NCBI GenBank assembly: GCA_963775015.1
Contig: CAVZHI010000011.1
Coordinates: forward strand, 124,001-188,000
DNA from: JAEMQF01 sp963775015
Lineage (GTDB): Bacteria; Pseudomonadota; Gammaproteobacteria; Burkholderiales; Burkholderiaceae_C
DNA length: 64,000 nt
Direction of reading: 5' to 3'
Position numbers and translations under genes: made by a program. Below the pieces are notes generated by a model. That model ran no database searches. It was not told the DNA's origin and saw only the letters and a list, made by a program, of their open reading frames with translations. Of the stretch, positions 1 through 9,817 are shown piece by piece; the first letter of the stretch is position 1; every line of letters begins with the position of its first letter.

Positions 1-366
1 CGGATGCGCGGGGACGAACGAGCCGATGCGCTCCTTGAGGACGCGCCGCGCCGCGTCGACGACGTCGCGCTTCGTCGAACCCACGTCCATGAACAAGACG
101 CCGGGTTCGACGAGGTGGCGGATGGCGCGGAACGTCGCTTCGGTGGCGGCGACCGGCACCGCGATCAGCACGATGTCCGAGCCCGACACGGCGAGCAGCG
201 CCGACTCGGCGGCGATGTCGATCACGCCGAGTTTTTTCGCCTTCTCGGTCGTGCTCGGCGACTTGCTGTAGCCGATGACGCGGTTCACCAGGCCGGCACG
301 CTTCAGCGCCAGTGCAAAGCTGCCGCCCATCAGGCCGCAACCGATGACTCCGAGTTGATTGAACAT
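1..366 (-). CDS. tyrA: Prephenate dehydrogenase, N-terminal part (runs off the window)
   Basis: Reading leftward from the ATG at 366, the protein opens with a Rossmann dinucleotide-binding motif (GVIGCGLMGGSFA at about residues 7-19). It continues through typical TyrA NAD(P)-domain sequence (VPVAAT, and D-V-G-S-T-K near residue 100). Only 122 residues are in the window. The enzyme oxidatively decarboxylates prephenate to 4-hydroxyphenylpyruvate in tyrosine synthesis. It starts 23 bp after the pheA stop on the same strand, so it is probably co-transcribed with pheA; in related genomes aroA-cmk-rpsA follow. The C-terminal catalytic domain cannot be assessed here. Confidence 0.9.
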   Translation of the reverse strand, partial: MFNQLGVIGCGLMGGSFALALKRAGLVNRVIGYSKSPSTTEKAKKLGVIDIAAESALLAVSGSDIVLIAVPVAATEATFRAIRHLVEPGVLFMDVGSTKRDVVDAARRVLKERIGSFVPAHP

Positions 367-389
367 GGCGGGCTTGTGGGAGTGGCGCT

Positions 390-1556
390 TCAGTGGCTGT
401 CGATCGGATACGTGCCGAGCAACTTGAAGAACGCGCACACGTCACGCAGTTCCTGCAGCGCTGCGGTGACCGCGGGCTCGTCGGGGTGGCCCTGGATGTC
501 GATGTAGAAGTAGTACTCCCACTGGCCGGAGCGCGCCGGGCGCGACTCGAAGCGGCTCATTGAAACGCCGTGACGCTTCAGCGGCACGAGCATGTCGTGC
601 ACCGCGCCGGGGCGGTTCGTCACCGAGCAGACGAGGCTCGTGCAATCGTGCCCCGACGCTTTTGGCCTCGGCTGCCGGTCCGGGTGCGCGAGGATCGCGA
701 AGCGCGTCCGGTTCTGCGCTTCGTCCTGGATCGCCGGTGCGACGACGTGCAGGCCGAATTCGGCGCCGGCGCGGGTGCTCGCGATCGCGGCGAGGTTTCC
801 GTCCAGGCTCGCCAGGCGCGCCGCTTCGGCGTTGCTCGCCGCCGGGCGGCGCTCGACATGCGGTAAGTGGTTCGTCAGCCAGGCATGGCACTGCGCGAGC
901 GCTTGCGGGTGCGCGCACACGGCTTTCACGCCGTCCAGCGAGTTCAGGGCGCGCAGCAGGTTGTGCCGCACGAGCAGACTCGTTTCGCCGATGATGAACA
1001 GCGGCGTCGTGAGAAACAGGTCGAGCGAGCGCGTGACGACGCCTTCGGTGGAGTTCTCTACCGGAACGACGGCGAAGTCGGCGGCGCCGGTCACGCCGGC
1101 GTGCAGGACTTCGTCGAAGTTCGCGCACGGGAACTTGACGATCGCCGAGCCGAAAAACGCGAGCGACGCTTCTTCGCTGAAGGTCCCGGCGGGCCCGAGA
1201 AACGCGACGCGTGTGGGCGTCTCCAAGGCGCGACACGCGGACATGATTTCGCGCCAGATCGGCGCCACGCTCTCGTTGCGCAGCGGGCCTGCGTTTTGGC
1301 TGCGCAGCGCAGTGATGACCTGCGCTTCGCGCTCGGGGCGAAAAGCAACCGACCCTTCGGCGCGCTTGATCTCGCCGATCCGCAGCGCAAGCGCTGCGCG
1401 TTCGTTGAGCAGGCCGAGCAGGCGCGTGTCGATGGCGTCGATCTGCGAGCGCAGGGCGGACAAATCGAGCTCCGATGGCAGCGCCGGCGCCGCTGCGGAG
1501 GGCGCGCTGGACGCATCGGGTGGCGCGATCGGCGTCGCTTGTGAAATGTCAGCCAT
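390..1556 (-). CDS. pheA: Bifunctional chorismate mutase / prephenate dehydratase
   Basis: The 388-residue protein has three domains in the usual order. An AroQ-type chorismate mutase helix bundle lies at about residues 30-115 (IDAIDTRLLGLLNERAALA). The prephenate dehydratase domain (FLGPAGTFSEEA, later QNRTRFAIL) follows. A C-terminal ACT regulatory domain carries the ESRP phenylalanine-binding motif (SRFESRP) and ends in LLGTYPIDSH. It converts chorismate through prephenate to phenylpyruvate and is normally feedback-inhibited by phenylalanine. I chose the ATG at 1556 because the ORF upstream of it is low-complexity read-through overlapping gyrA. It sits 64 bp after gyrA and 23 bp before tyrA. 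The usual Burkholderiales neighbour serC is missing between gyrA and pheA. Confidence 0.95.
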   Translation of the reverse strand: MADISQATPIAPPDASSAPSAAAPALPSELDLSALRSQIDAIDTRLLGLLNERAALALRIGEIKRAEGSVAFRPEREAQVITALRSQNAGPLRNESVAPIWREIMSACRALETPTRVAFLGPAGTFSEEASLAFFGSAIVKFPCANFDEVLHAGVTGAADFAVVPVENSTEGVVTRSLDLFLTTPLFIIGETSLLVRHNLLRALNSLDGVKAVCAHPQALAQCHAWLTNHLPHVERRPAASNAEAARLASLDGNLAAIASTRAGAEFGLHVVAPAIQDEAQNRTRFAILAHPDRQPRPKASGHDCTSLVCSVTNRPGAVHDMLVPLKRHGVSMSRFESRPARSGQWEYYFYIDIQGHPDEPAVTAALQELRDVCAFFKLLGTYPIDSH

Positions 1557-1620
1557 GACGGGGCCGAATTCTCGCATGCGTGGCGCGCGGGAGCGCCGGT
1601 GCGCGGGCGGGCATGACGCC

Positions 1621-4275
<2,655 letters not shown>

Positions 4276-4508
4276 GCGGGGGAGGGGTGCGAAAGAGACG
4301 CGGGTGCGGCCGGACATCGGCACGCGCCGACTGCGCGAGGGATGGGGCGCAATTCTAAGTGCGATGCAGGGCCCGATTCGTTTGCCCTATGGCACAATCC
4401 GCCTCCGGTTGTCAGCCCCTGCGTTTGGGGGGTTAACGAGCCTCAGTCACAGATCCGACTAAGACGATTCGCAGATCAACCACTGCGTCATTCCTCGAGA
4501 GGAGAACC

Positions 4509-5234
4509 ATGAAGAAACTGAATCACGTGGCGTCGCTTTTTGCGTCCGCCGCTCTTGCCGCGTCCGTGTCTGGGGCGTTTGCCCAGTCCTCGGGTGCAGA
4601 CCAGTGGGTGAACACCTCGGGTCTCACCTGGCTCAACGGCAACAACCAACATTGCTGGCGCGACGGCGCTTGGCAGCCGGCAACGGCACATCCGACGTGC
4701 GATGGTGCGCTGAAGCCGCCGCCGCCGCCACCCCCCCCGCCGCCCCCGCCGCCACCTCCCCCGCCGCCGCCTCCGCCTCCGCCGCCCGCGCCTGCGCCAA
4801 TGCCAGCGCCTGCGGTCGTGCCGGTCGCGCCGCCGCCCCCGCCGCCGCCGCCCCCGCCGCCTCCCGCGCCGGTGAGCGAGAAGGTGACGTTTGCGGCTGA
4901 CGCCTTCTATGACTCCGGCAAGGCGGTTCTCAAGCCCGAGGGCATGGCCAAGCTGGACGACCTCGTCGCGAAGATGAAGGGGATCAACCTCGAAGTCATC
5001 ATCGCGGTCGGGCACACCGACTCCGATGGCGACGACGCCTACAACCAGAAGTTGTCGGTGGCTCGCTCCGAGTCGGTCAAGGCCTACCTGACGAGCAAGG
5101 GCATCGAGAAGAACCGGGTCTATACCGAAGGCAAGGGCGAGAAGCAGCCTGTCGCCGACAACAAGACCAAGGAAGGCAAGCAGAAGAACCGCCGCGTCGA
5201 AATTGAAGTTGTGGGTACCCGCACCCGCAGGTGA
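4509..5234 (+). CDS. OmpA-family outer-membrane/peptidoglycan-binding protein with polyproline linker
   Basis: The 241-residue protein has a signal peptide (residues 1-25, cleavage after AFA). A short N-terminal segment with tryptophans and a CW...C pair follows, then a proline-rich linker and a C-terminal OmpA domain at about residues 122-241. The OmpA domain shows the peptidoglycan-binding elements (GHTDSDG, NQKLSVARSESVKAYL, NRRVEIEV). The linker has 24 consecutive prolines at residues 70-93 and 12 more at 108-119. There is no eight-stranded barrel, so it probably tethers the outer membrane to the wall differently from E. coli OmpA. A good ribosome site (GAGAGGAG) lies just upstream of the ATG, and a strong terminator follows. 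Confidence 0.9.
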   Translation: MKKLNHVASLFASAALAASVSGAFAQSSGADQWVNTSGLTWLNGNNQHCWRDGAWQPATAHPTCDGALKPPPPPPPPPPPPPPPPPPPPPPPPAPAPMPAPAVVPVAPPPPPPPPPPPPAPVSEKVTFAADAFYDSGKAVLKPEGMAKLDDLVAKMKGINLEVIIAVGHTDSDGDDAYNQKLSVARSESVKAYLTSKGIEKNRVYTEGKGEKQPVADNKTKEGKQKNRRVEIEVVGTRTRR

Positions 5235-5278
5235 CCGGCACTTTCGGGCTGTCGCGTCGCGGCGGTCCGCTGCAGCAA

Positions 5279-5302
5279 CAAACCCCGCTTCGGCGGGGTT
5301 TG
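5279..5302 (+). terminator. Rho-independent terminator after the OmpA-family gene
   Basis: A perfect 10-bp GC-rich stem (5279-5288 with 5293-5302) closes on a UUCG tetraloop and is followed by a T-rich stretch (TGTTTGTG). It lies 45 bp past the stop codon, so the OmpA-family gene is probably a monocistronic unit separated from ubiG. Confidence 0.9.
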
Positions 5303-5369
5303 TGTTTGTGGCCGCGCGAATGTCCTGGTTTGGCCTGGCTCGCGGCCCGCTAACATGGCGCGCATCATG

Positions 5370-6071
5370 ATGTCCAACGCCGACCCGCAAGAGCTCGCCA
5401 AGTTCAGCGACCTCGCGCACCGCTGGTGGGACCCGGACAGCGAGTTTCGTCCGCTGCACCAGATCAACCCCTTGCGCCTGGCGTGGATCGATTCGCTCGT
5501 GCACCTGCCGGGCAAGTCGGTTCTTGACGTCGGCTGCGGCGGCGGCATTCTTGCCGAGTCGATGGCGCGGCGCGGCGCGAATGTGCTCGGCATCGATCTG
5601 GCGGGCAAACCGCTCAAGGTGGCGCAGCTGCACGCCTACGAGTCCCAGGTTGCGGGGCTCGACTATCGAGAAGTCTCGGCGGAAGCGCTGGCGGATGAAG
5701 TTCCGGGTCAGTTCGACGCCGTCACGTGCATGGAAATGCTCGAGCACGTGCCGGACCCATCGGCCATCGTCGGTGCGTGCGCGCGCCTCGTCAAGCCCGG
5801 CGGATGGGTGTTCTTCTCGACGCTGAACCGCAACGCCAAGGCGTTCCTGTTCGCCATCGTCGGCGCCGAGCATGTGCTCAAGCTCTTGCCCAAGGGAACC
5901 CACGAATACGCGCGCTTCATTCGGCCGAGCGAGCTGGCGTCGTGGTGTCGCGCCGCAGACCTGTCCTTGGCCGAAATGCGCGGCATGCAGTACAACCCGC
6001 TTAAGGAGCGCTACAGCCTGTCGACCGACACGAGCGTCAACTACCTGATGGCGTGGCGCAAGGCGGCATGA
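5370..6071 (+). CDS. ubiG: Ubiquinone biosynthesis O-methyltransferase
   Basis: The 233-residue SAM-dependent methyltransferase performs the two O-methylations of ubiquinone synthesis. Family hallmarks are the N-terminal NADPQELAKFSDLAHRWWD, SAM motif I (LDVGCGGGILAESMARRGA, about residues 50-68), MEMLEHVPDP and FFSTLNRN. In-frame ATGs occur at 5355, 5367 and 5370. I chose 5370 because MSNADPQEL matches the family start and because a -10-like TAACAT at 5351-5356 leaves room only for a short leader. Its stop overlaps the gph start (ATGA), so the two genes are translationally coupled. Confidence 0.94.
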   Translation: MSNADPQELAKFSDLAHRWWDPDSEFRPLHQINPLRLAWIDSLVHLPGKSVLDVGCGGGILAESMARRGANVLGIDLAGKPLKVAQLHAYESQVAGLDYREVSAEALADEVPGQFDAVTCMEMLEHVPDPSAIVGACARLVKPGGWVFFSTLNRNAKAFLFAIVGAEHVLKLLPKGTHEYARFIRPSELASWCRAADLSLAEMRGMQYNPLKERYSLSTDTSVNYLMAWRKAA

Positions 6072-6742
6072 GCGCGGCTGTCTTGCAGATCAAGGCGGTG
6101 CTGTTCGATCTCGACGGCACGCTCATCGACAGCGCGCCGGACTTGGCGGGCGCGGCGAACGACATGCGAGTTTCGCGCGGCTTGCCCGAATTGCCGCTGG
6201 CACATTTCCGGCCGATGGTGGGTTCGGGCGCGCGTGGCATGTTGCATCGCGCGCTCGACATGGACCCGCTGCACGACGAATTCGCCGCGGCTCGCGATGA
6301 ATTCCTGAACCGCTACGAACGCCGCATGACGCGCGAGACGCGCATCTTTCCCGACATGACACCGGTCCTGGAGGCCTTGCACGAGCGAGGCGTGCCCTGG
6401 GCCATCGTGACGAACAAGGCCACCCGCTTCAGCGAACCGCTGGTTCGTGCGCTTGGACTGGACGTGCAGTCCCGTACCCTCATTTGTGGTGACACGACAC
6501 CGCACGCCAAGCCCCACCCCGCGCCCTTGCTCGAGGCGGCGAGGCGCATCGGCGTGATGCCGGCGCAGTGCATCTATGTGGGCGACGACCTGCGCGACGT
6601 GCAGGCCGGTCGCGCCGCCGGAATGGTCACCGCGGCCGTCGCCTGGGGCTACCTCGGCCTGGGCGAGGCGATCGACGCCTGGGGCGCCGATCACGTGGTC
6701 CAGTGGCCGCATCAGCTCTTGCATCTGCCGGGATTGGCCTAA
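6068..6742 (+). CDS. gph: Phosphoglycolate phosphatase, HAD family
   Basis: The 224-residue HAD-superfamily hydrolase has motif I VLFDLDGTLIDSAPD (nucleophile and acid/base aspartates), motif II within VTNKA, and motifs III/IV near KPHPAPLL and YVGDDLRDVQAGRAAG. It dephosphorylates 2-phosphoglycolate, a by-product of DNA repair and of RuBisCO oxygenation. The start at 6068 overlaps the ubiG stop (ATGA). An earlier in-frame ATG at 6053 lies inside ubiG and is less likely. The ubiG-gph pair is a common gene order in Beta- and Gammaproteobacteria. Confidence 0.93.
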   Translation: MSAAVLQIKAVLFDLDGTLIDSAPDLAGAANDMRVSRGLPELPLAHFRPMVGSGARGMLHRALDMDPLHDEFAAARDEFLNRYERRMTRETRIFPDMTPVLEALHERGVPWAIVTNKATRFSEPLVRALGLDVQSRTLICGDTTPHAKPHPAPLLEAARRIGVMPAQCIYVGDDLRDVQAGRAAGMVTAAVAWGYLGLGEAIDAWGADHVVQWPHQLLHLPGLA

Positions 6743-6745
6743 ACT
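6719..6745 (+). promoter_or_regulatory. Candidate promoter for tmRNA
   Basis: TTGCAT (6719-6724) and TAAACT (6740-6745) are separated by a short 15-bp spacer. They sit at the end of gph, with the -10 ending 10 nt before the first base of tmRNA. The positions suit a sigma-70 start at 6756, but both hexamers are imperfect. Confidence 0.35.
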
Positions 6746-6755
6746 ACACCGCTCT

Positions 6756-7126
6756 GGGGCTGACCTGGCTTCGACGTGGGTTCGGAGTTGGAACAGGGCA
6801 TGCCGAGCACCAGTTCGCTCGTAAATCCACTGGAAACAAAGTAACTGCGAACGACTCAACGTACGCTCTCGCCGCTTAAAACCGGTGAGCTTCGCAACAG
6901 TTGGCCGATGGGCTGGGCCTGAGGGGTAACCCAAGGGCTGCGAAGTCATACACATCAGCTCGCCCTGCGCCGGGTCACTCGGCATGGGGTTAAATCAAGT
7001 GACTCGTCGAAGGGGTAGCGTGCTGCTGCGCGACCCTCGAGGCTAAAAACAAATCAGTCAGCTAAGCGTGTAGATCTGCCTGACGAAGGCTTGCGGACGG
7101 GGGTTCGATTCCCCCCAGCTCCACCA
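6756..7126 (+). ncRNA. ssrA: Transfer-messenger RNA (tmRNA)
   Basis: The 5' end GGGGCTGACCTGGCTTCGAC and the 3' end (T-arm GGGTTCGATTCCC, then AGCTCCACCA) pair to form the alanyl-tRNA-like domain, and the CCA is encoded. The tag-coding frame begins with GCG at 6847 and ends with TAA at 6877-6879. It encodes ANDSTYALAA, whose ALAA end is the ClpXP/ClpAP degradation signal. With SmpB it rescues ribosomes stalled on broken messages and marks the products for proteolysis. The length (371 nt) and the one-piece arrangement are normal for a betaproteobacterium. Confidence 0.97.
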
Positions 7127-7155
7127 AATACGCTCCAGAAGCAGCGAAGACGAGC

Positions 7156-7190
7156 AAGGCCCTGGGTCCAACCGGATCCAGGGCCTTTTT
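7156..7190 (+). terminator. Rho-independent terminator of tmRNA
   Basis: A 14-bp stem with one G-T pair (7156-7169 with 7174-7187) closes on AACC and runs into five Ts. It begins 30 nt after the encoded CCA. Confidence 0.92.
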
Positions 7191-7221
7191 CGTTGCGAAC
7201 CAAGATGCGCTGACATCGTGC

Positions 7222-8814
7222 TCAACGGCCCGCGCTGCGAATCATGTCGGCCGCCTTCTCCGCGATCATGATCGTCGGCGCGTTCGTGTTCCCGCTCACG
7301 ATGCTCGGCATGATCGACGCGTCAACGACGCGCAGCGCCTGCACACCGTTGACGCGCAATTGCGCGTCAACGACGTCGTGCGGTCCTGGGCCCATGCGGC
7401 AACTCCCCACCGGGTGGTAGATCGTGTCGGCGTGAGTGCGGATGAACTGCTCGATCTGCGCGTCGCTGCGGGCGTTCGCCGACGTCGGCGACTCCGCGCC
7501 GCGCTGCCCGGCGAGCGCCGGCTGGTTGAGCAGGTTGCGCATCAGCTTGAAGCCGCGGATCAAACGCGCCAGGTCGTCCGGCTCGGCGAGGAAATTCGGG
7601 TCGATCAAGGGCGCGGTGAGCGGGTCCGCGCTCGCGAGCGTCAGGCTGCCGCGGCTGCGTGGCTGCAGCAGGCAGACATGGCACGAATAGCCATGGCCGA
7701 ACACCGTCTTGCGGCCGTGATCGATCAGTTTGCCGACGACGAAGTGAAGTTGCAGGTCGGGTCGATCTTCTTCGGGCCGGCTTTTGACGAAGCCGCCGGC
7801 TTCGGCGAAGTTCGTCGTGAGCATGCCGCTGCGGCGCGCGCGCCATTCGAAGATTCCCCTCAGCACGTTGATGGCGCCGCCGAAGGAGATGCCGAACAAG
7901 TCTTTCAGGTGCGGCGCGTTGAACACTTGCACGACGTCGACATGGTCGTGCAGGTTCCGGCCCACGCCGGGCAGGTCGTGCAGCACACCAATGCCGTGGC
8001 GCTGCAACTCGGCGCCGGGGCCGATTCCCGACAGCAGCAGCAATTGCGGAGACTGCAGCGCGCCGGCGCAAAGCAGCACCTCGCGGCGTGCCGTCAGCGT
8101 TTGCAGCGAACCGCCTTGCCGGTACTCGACGCCCGCCGCGCGTTTGCCATCGAAGACGATGCGCGTCGCGTGCACGTCCGTCATGACTTTCAAATTCGGC
8201 CGCGCGAGATTCGGCGTGAGGTAGGCCTTGGCAGCGCTGAAACGCTCGCCGCCCCGGTGCGTGACCTGGTAGTTGCCCACACCCTCCTGCTCGGTGCCGT
8301 TGAAATCGGCGTTGCGCTTGAAGCCCGCCTGCACGCCGGCTTGCACGAACAATTCGCCAAAACGATTCGGGCTGCGCAGGTCCATCACGTTGAGCGGCCC
8401 ACCCACACCGTGAAACGCATCGGCGCCGCGCTCGTTGTGTTCGGCTTTTCTGAAATAGGGCAGAACGTCGGCGTAGCCCCAGCCCGGGTTGCCGGCTGCG
8501 GCCCAGGCGTCGTAGTCCTGGCGCTGGCCGCGCGCGTAGACCATCGCGTTGATCGAGCTCGAACCGCCCAGCACCTTGCCGCGCGGCTGGTAGCCGCGGC
8601 GCCCGTTCAGCCCGGGTTGGGGTACGGTCTGGAACGCCCAGTTGGCCTGCCCGTTCTTCGCCAGCACCGCCAGGCCGGCGGGGCAATGGATGAGCACGCT
8701 CTTGTCGGGCGGGCCGGCTTCGAGCAGGGCGACGCTGACGCTGGGGTCTTCGCTGAGCCGGGCGGCGAGCACGCAACCTGCCGACCCGCCGCCGATGATG
8801 ATGTAGTCGTACAT
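7222..8814 (-). CDS. GMC-family FAD-dependent oxidoreductase (choline/alcohol dehydrogenase-like)
   Basis: The 530-residue flavoprotein starts with the ADP-binding fold YIIIGGGSAGCVLAARL and carries both GMC signatures: GKVLGGSSSINAMVYARG (about residues 78-95) and a second signature near residue 255 (GALQSPQLLLLSGIG). The C-terminal catalytic histidine region reads HPVGSCRMG. The family oxidises primary alcohols, choline or polyols to aldehydes with FAD. The sequence resembles the AlkJ/BetA branch but does not fix the substrate. It has no signal peptide, stands alone, and is not linked to a betaine locus, so choline is not favoured by context. Confidence 0.88.
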   Translation of the reverse strand: MYDYIIIGGGSAGCVLAARLSEDPSVSVALLEAGPPDKSVLIHCPAGLAVLAKNGQANWAFQTVPQPGLNGRRGYQPRGKVLGGSSSINAMVYARGQRQDYDAWAAAGNPGWGYADVLPYFRKAEHNERGADAFHGVGGPLNVMDLRSPNRFGELFVQAGVQAGFKRNADFNGTEQEGVGNYQVTHRGGERFSAAKAYLTPNLARPNLKVMTDVHATRIVFDGKRAAGVEYRQGGSLQTLTARREVLLCAGALQSPQLLLLSGIGPGAELQRHGIGVLHDLPGVGRNLHDHVDVVQVFNAPHLKDLFGISFGGAINVLRGIFEWRARRSGMLTTNFAEAGGFVKSRPEEDRPDLQLHFVVGKLIDHGRKTVFGHGYSCHVCLLQPRSRGSLTLASADPLTAPLIDPNFLAEPDDLARLIRGFKLMRNLLNQPALAGQRGAESPTSANARSDAQIEQFIRTHADTIYHPVGSCRMGPGPHDVVDAQLRVNGVQALRVVDASIMPSIVSGNTNAPTIMIAEKAADMIRSAGR

Positions 8815-8959
8815 GGTGCGCTGCCGTGGCGAGCACGGCGTTGCGAGGTGAGGGCCGCCATTGTTGCGGAGCGTGGCGCCGGAAACTCGGGGCGGCGCCC
8901 TAATTCGGCGCGCGCCGCTTGGGCCGGGTCAAGCCGACGTCACTTCGCAGCGCTGCGCG

Positions 8960-9769
8960 TCACACCGCCACCGGCGCCTTGATCGCCGGGTGGTGCTCGT
9001 AGCCGACGAATTCGAAGTCTTCCAGCGCGTAGTCGAAGATCGAATCCGGGCGGCGCCGGATCGCGAGCGTCGGGTAAGGATAGGGCGCACGAGAGAGCTG
9101 AAGCTCGACCTGCTCGACATGGTTGTCGTAGATGTGGCAATCGCCGCCGGTCCAGATGAACTCGCCGACCTGCAGATCGCATTGCTGCGCGAGCATGTGC
9201 GTGAGCAGCGCATAACTCGCGAGGTTGAACGGCACGCCGAGAAAAATGTCGGCGCTGCGCTGGTAGAGCTGGCACGACAGCTGGCCCTGCGCGACGTAGA
9301 ACTGGAAAAACGCATGGCACGGCAGGAGCGCCATCTTCGACAGCTCGGCGACGTTCCACGCGCTGACGATGATGCGGCGCGAATCAGGGTTCGTCTTGAG
9401 TTGCTTCACGACCTCGGCGATCTGGTCGATGTGGCCACCGTCGGGCGTGGGCCAGCTGCGCCACTGCACGCCGTAGACCGGGCCGAGGTCGCCGTCGGGT
9501 GCCGCCCATTCGTTCCAAATCGTCACGCCGCGCTCCTGGAGCCAGCGCGCGTTGCTGTCGCCGCGCAGGAACCAGAGCAGCTCCAAGACGATCGATTTGA
9601 CGTGCACCTTCTTCGTCGTCACGAGCGGAAAGCCCTCGTTCAGGTCGAAGCGCATCTGGTAACCGAAGCTGCTCCGCGTTCCGGTGCCGGTGCGATCCAT
9701 CTTGCGCACGCCGTGGCTGTGCACGTGGCGCATCAAGTCTTCGTATTGGCAGCGCACGGGGCGGTTCAC
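8960..9769 (-). CDS. thyA: Thymidylate synthase
   Basis: The 269-residue enzyme methylates dUMP to dTMP using methylene-tetrahydrofolate. Characteristic segments are DRTGTGTRSSFG, LLWFLRGDSN, the catalytic cysteine in LLPCHAFFQFYV, RSADIFLGVPFN and DCHIYDNH near the C-terminus. I chose the GTG at 9769 (VNRPVRCQYEDLMRH). A TTG further upstream at 9790 lies inside the U-tract of the terminator of the preceding gene and is unlikely. GTG at 9757 is also possible. No folA-like gene follows in the window. Confidence 0.95.
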   Translation of the reverse strand: MNRPVRCQYEDLMRHVHSHGVRKMDRTGTGTRSSFGYQMRFDLNEGFPLVTTKKVHVKSIVLELLWFLRGDSNARWLQERGVTIWNEWAAPDGDLGPVYGVQWRSWPTPDGGHIDQIAEVVKQLKTNPDSRRIIVSAWNVAELSKMALLPCHAFFQFYVAQGQLSCQLYQRSADIFLGVPFNLASYALLTHMLAQQCDLQVGEFIWTGGDCHIYDNHVEQVELQLSRAPYPYPTLAIRRRPDSIFDYALEDFEFVGYEHHPAIKAPVAV

Positions 9770-9787
9770 GGCAGCGGGTCTCGAAGG

Positions 9788-9815
9788 CAAAAAAATGAGC
9801 CGCGATTATCGCGGC
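9788..9815 (-). terminator. Rho-independent terminator of the ABC exporter gene
   Basis: On the minus strand a perfect 7-bp stem (arms 9799-9805 and 9809-9815, loop of three) is followed after TCAT by a run of Ts. It starts 3 bp past the stop codon at 9818 and separates the upstream export genes from thyA. Confidence 0.75.
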
Positions 9816-9817
9816 AG

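Noticed and set aside
4352..4398. Promoter hexamers for gyrA (TAGAAT) and the OmpA-family gene (CACAAT)
   Set aside because: Plausible -10s but no acceptable -35 at 16-18 bp, so not listed as features.
7360..8982. 540-residue plus-strand frame opposite the GMC oxidoreductase
   Set aside because: Antisense shadow with no recognisable motif; the minus-strand gene has complete family signatures.
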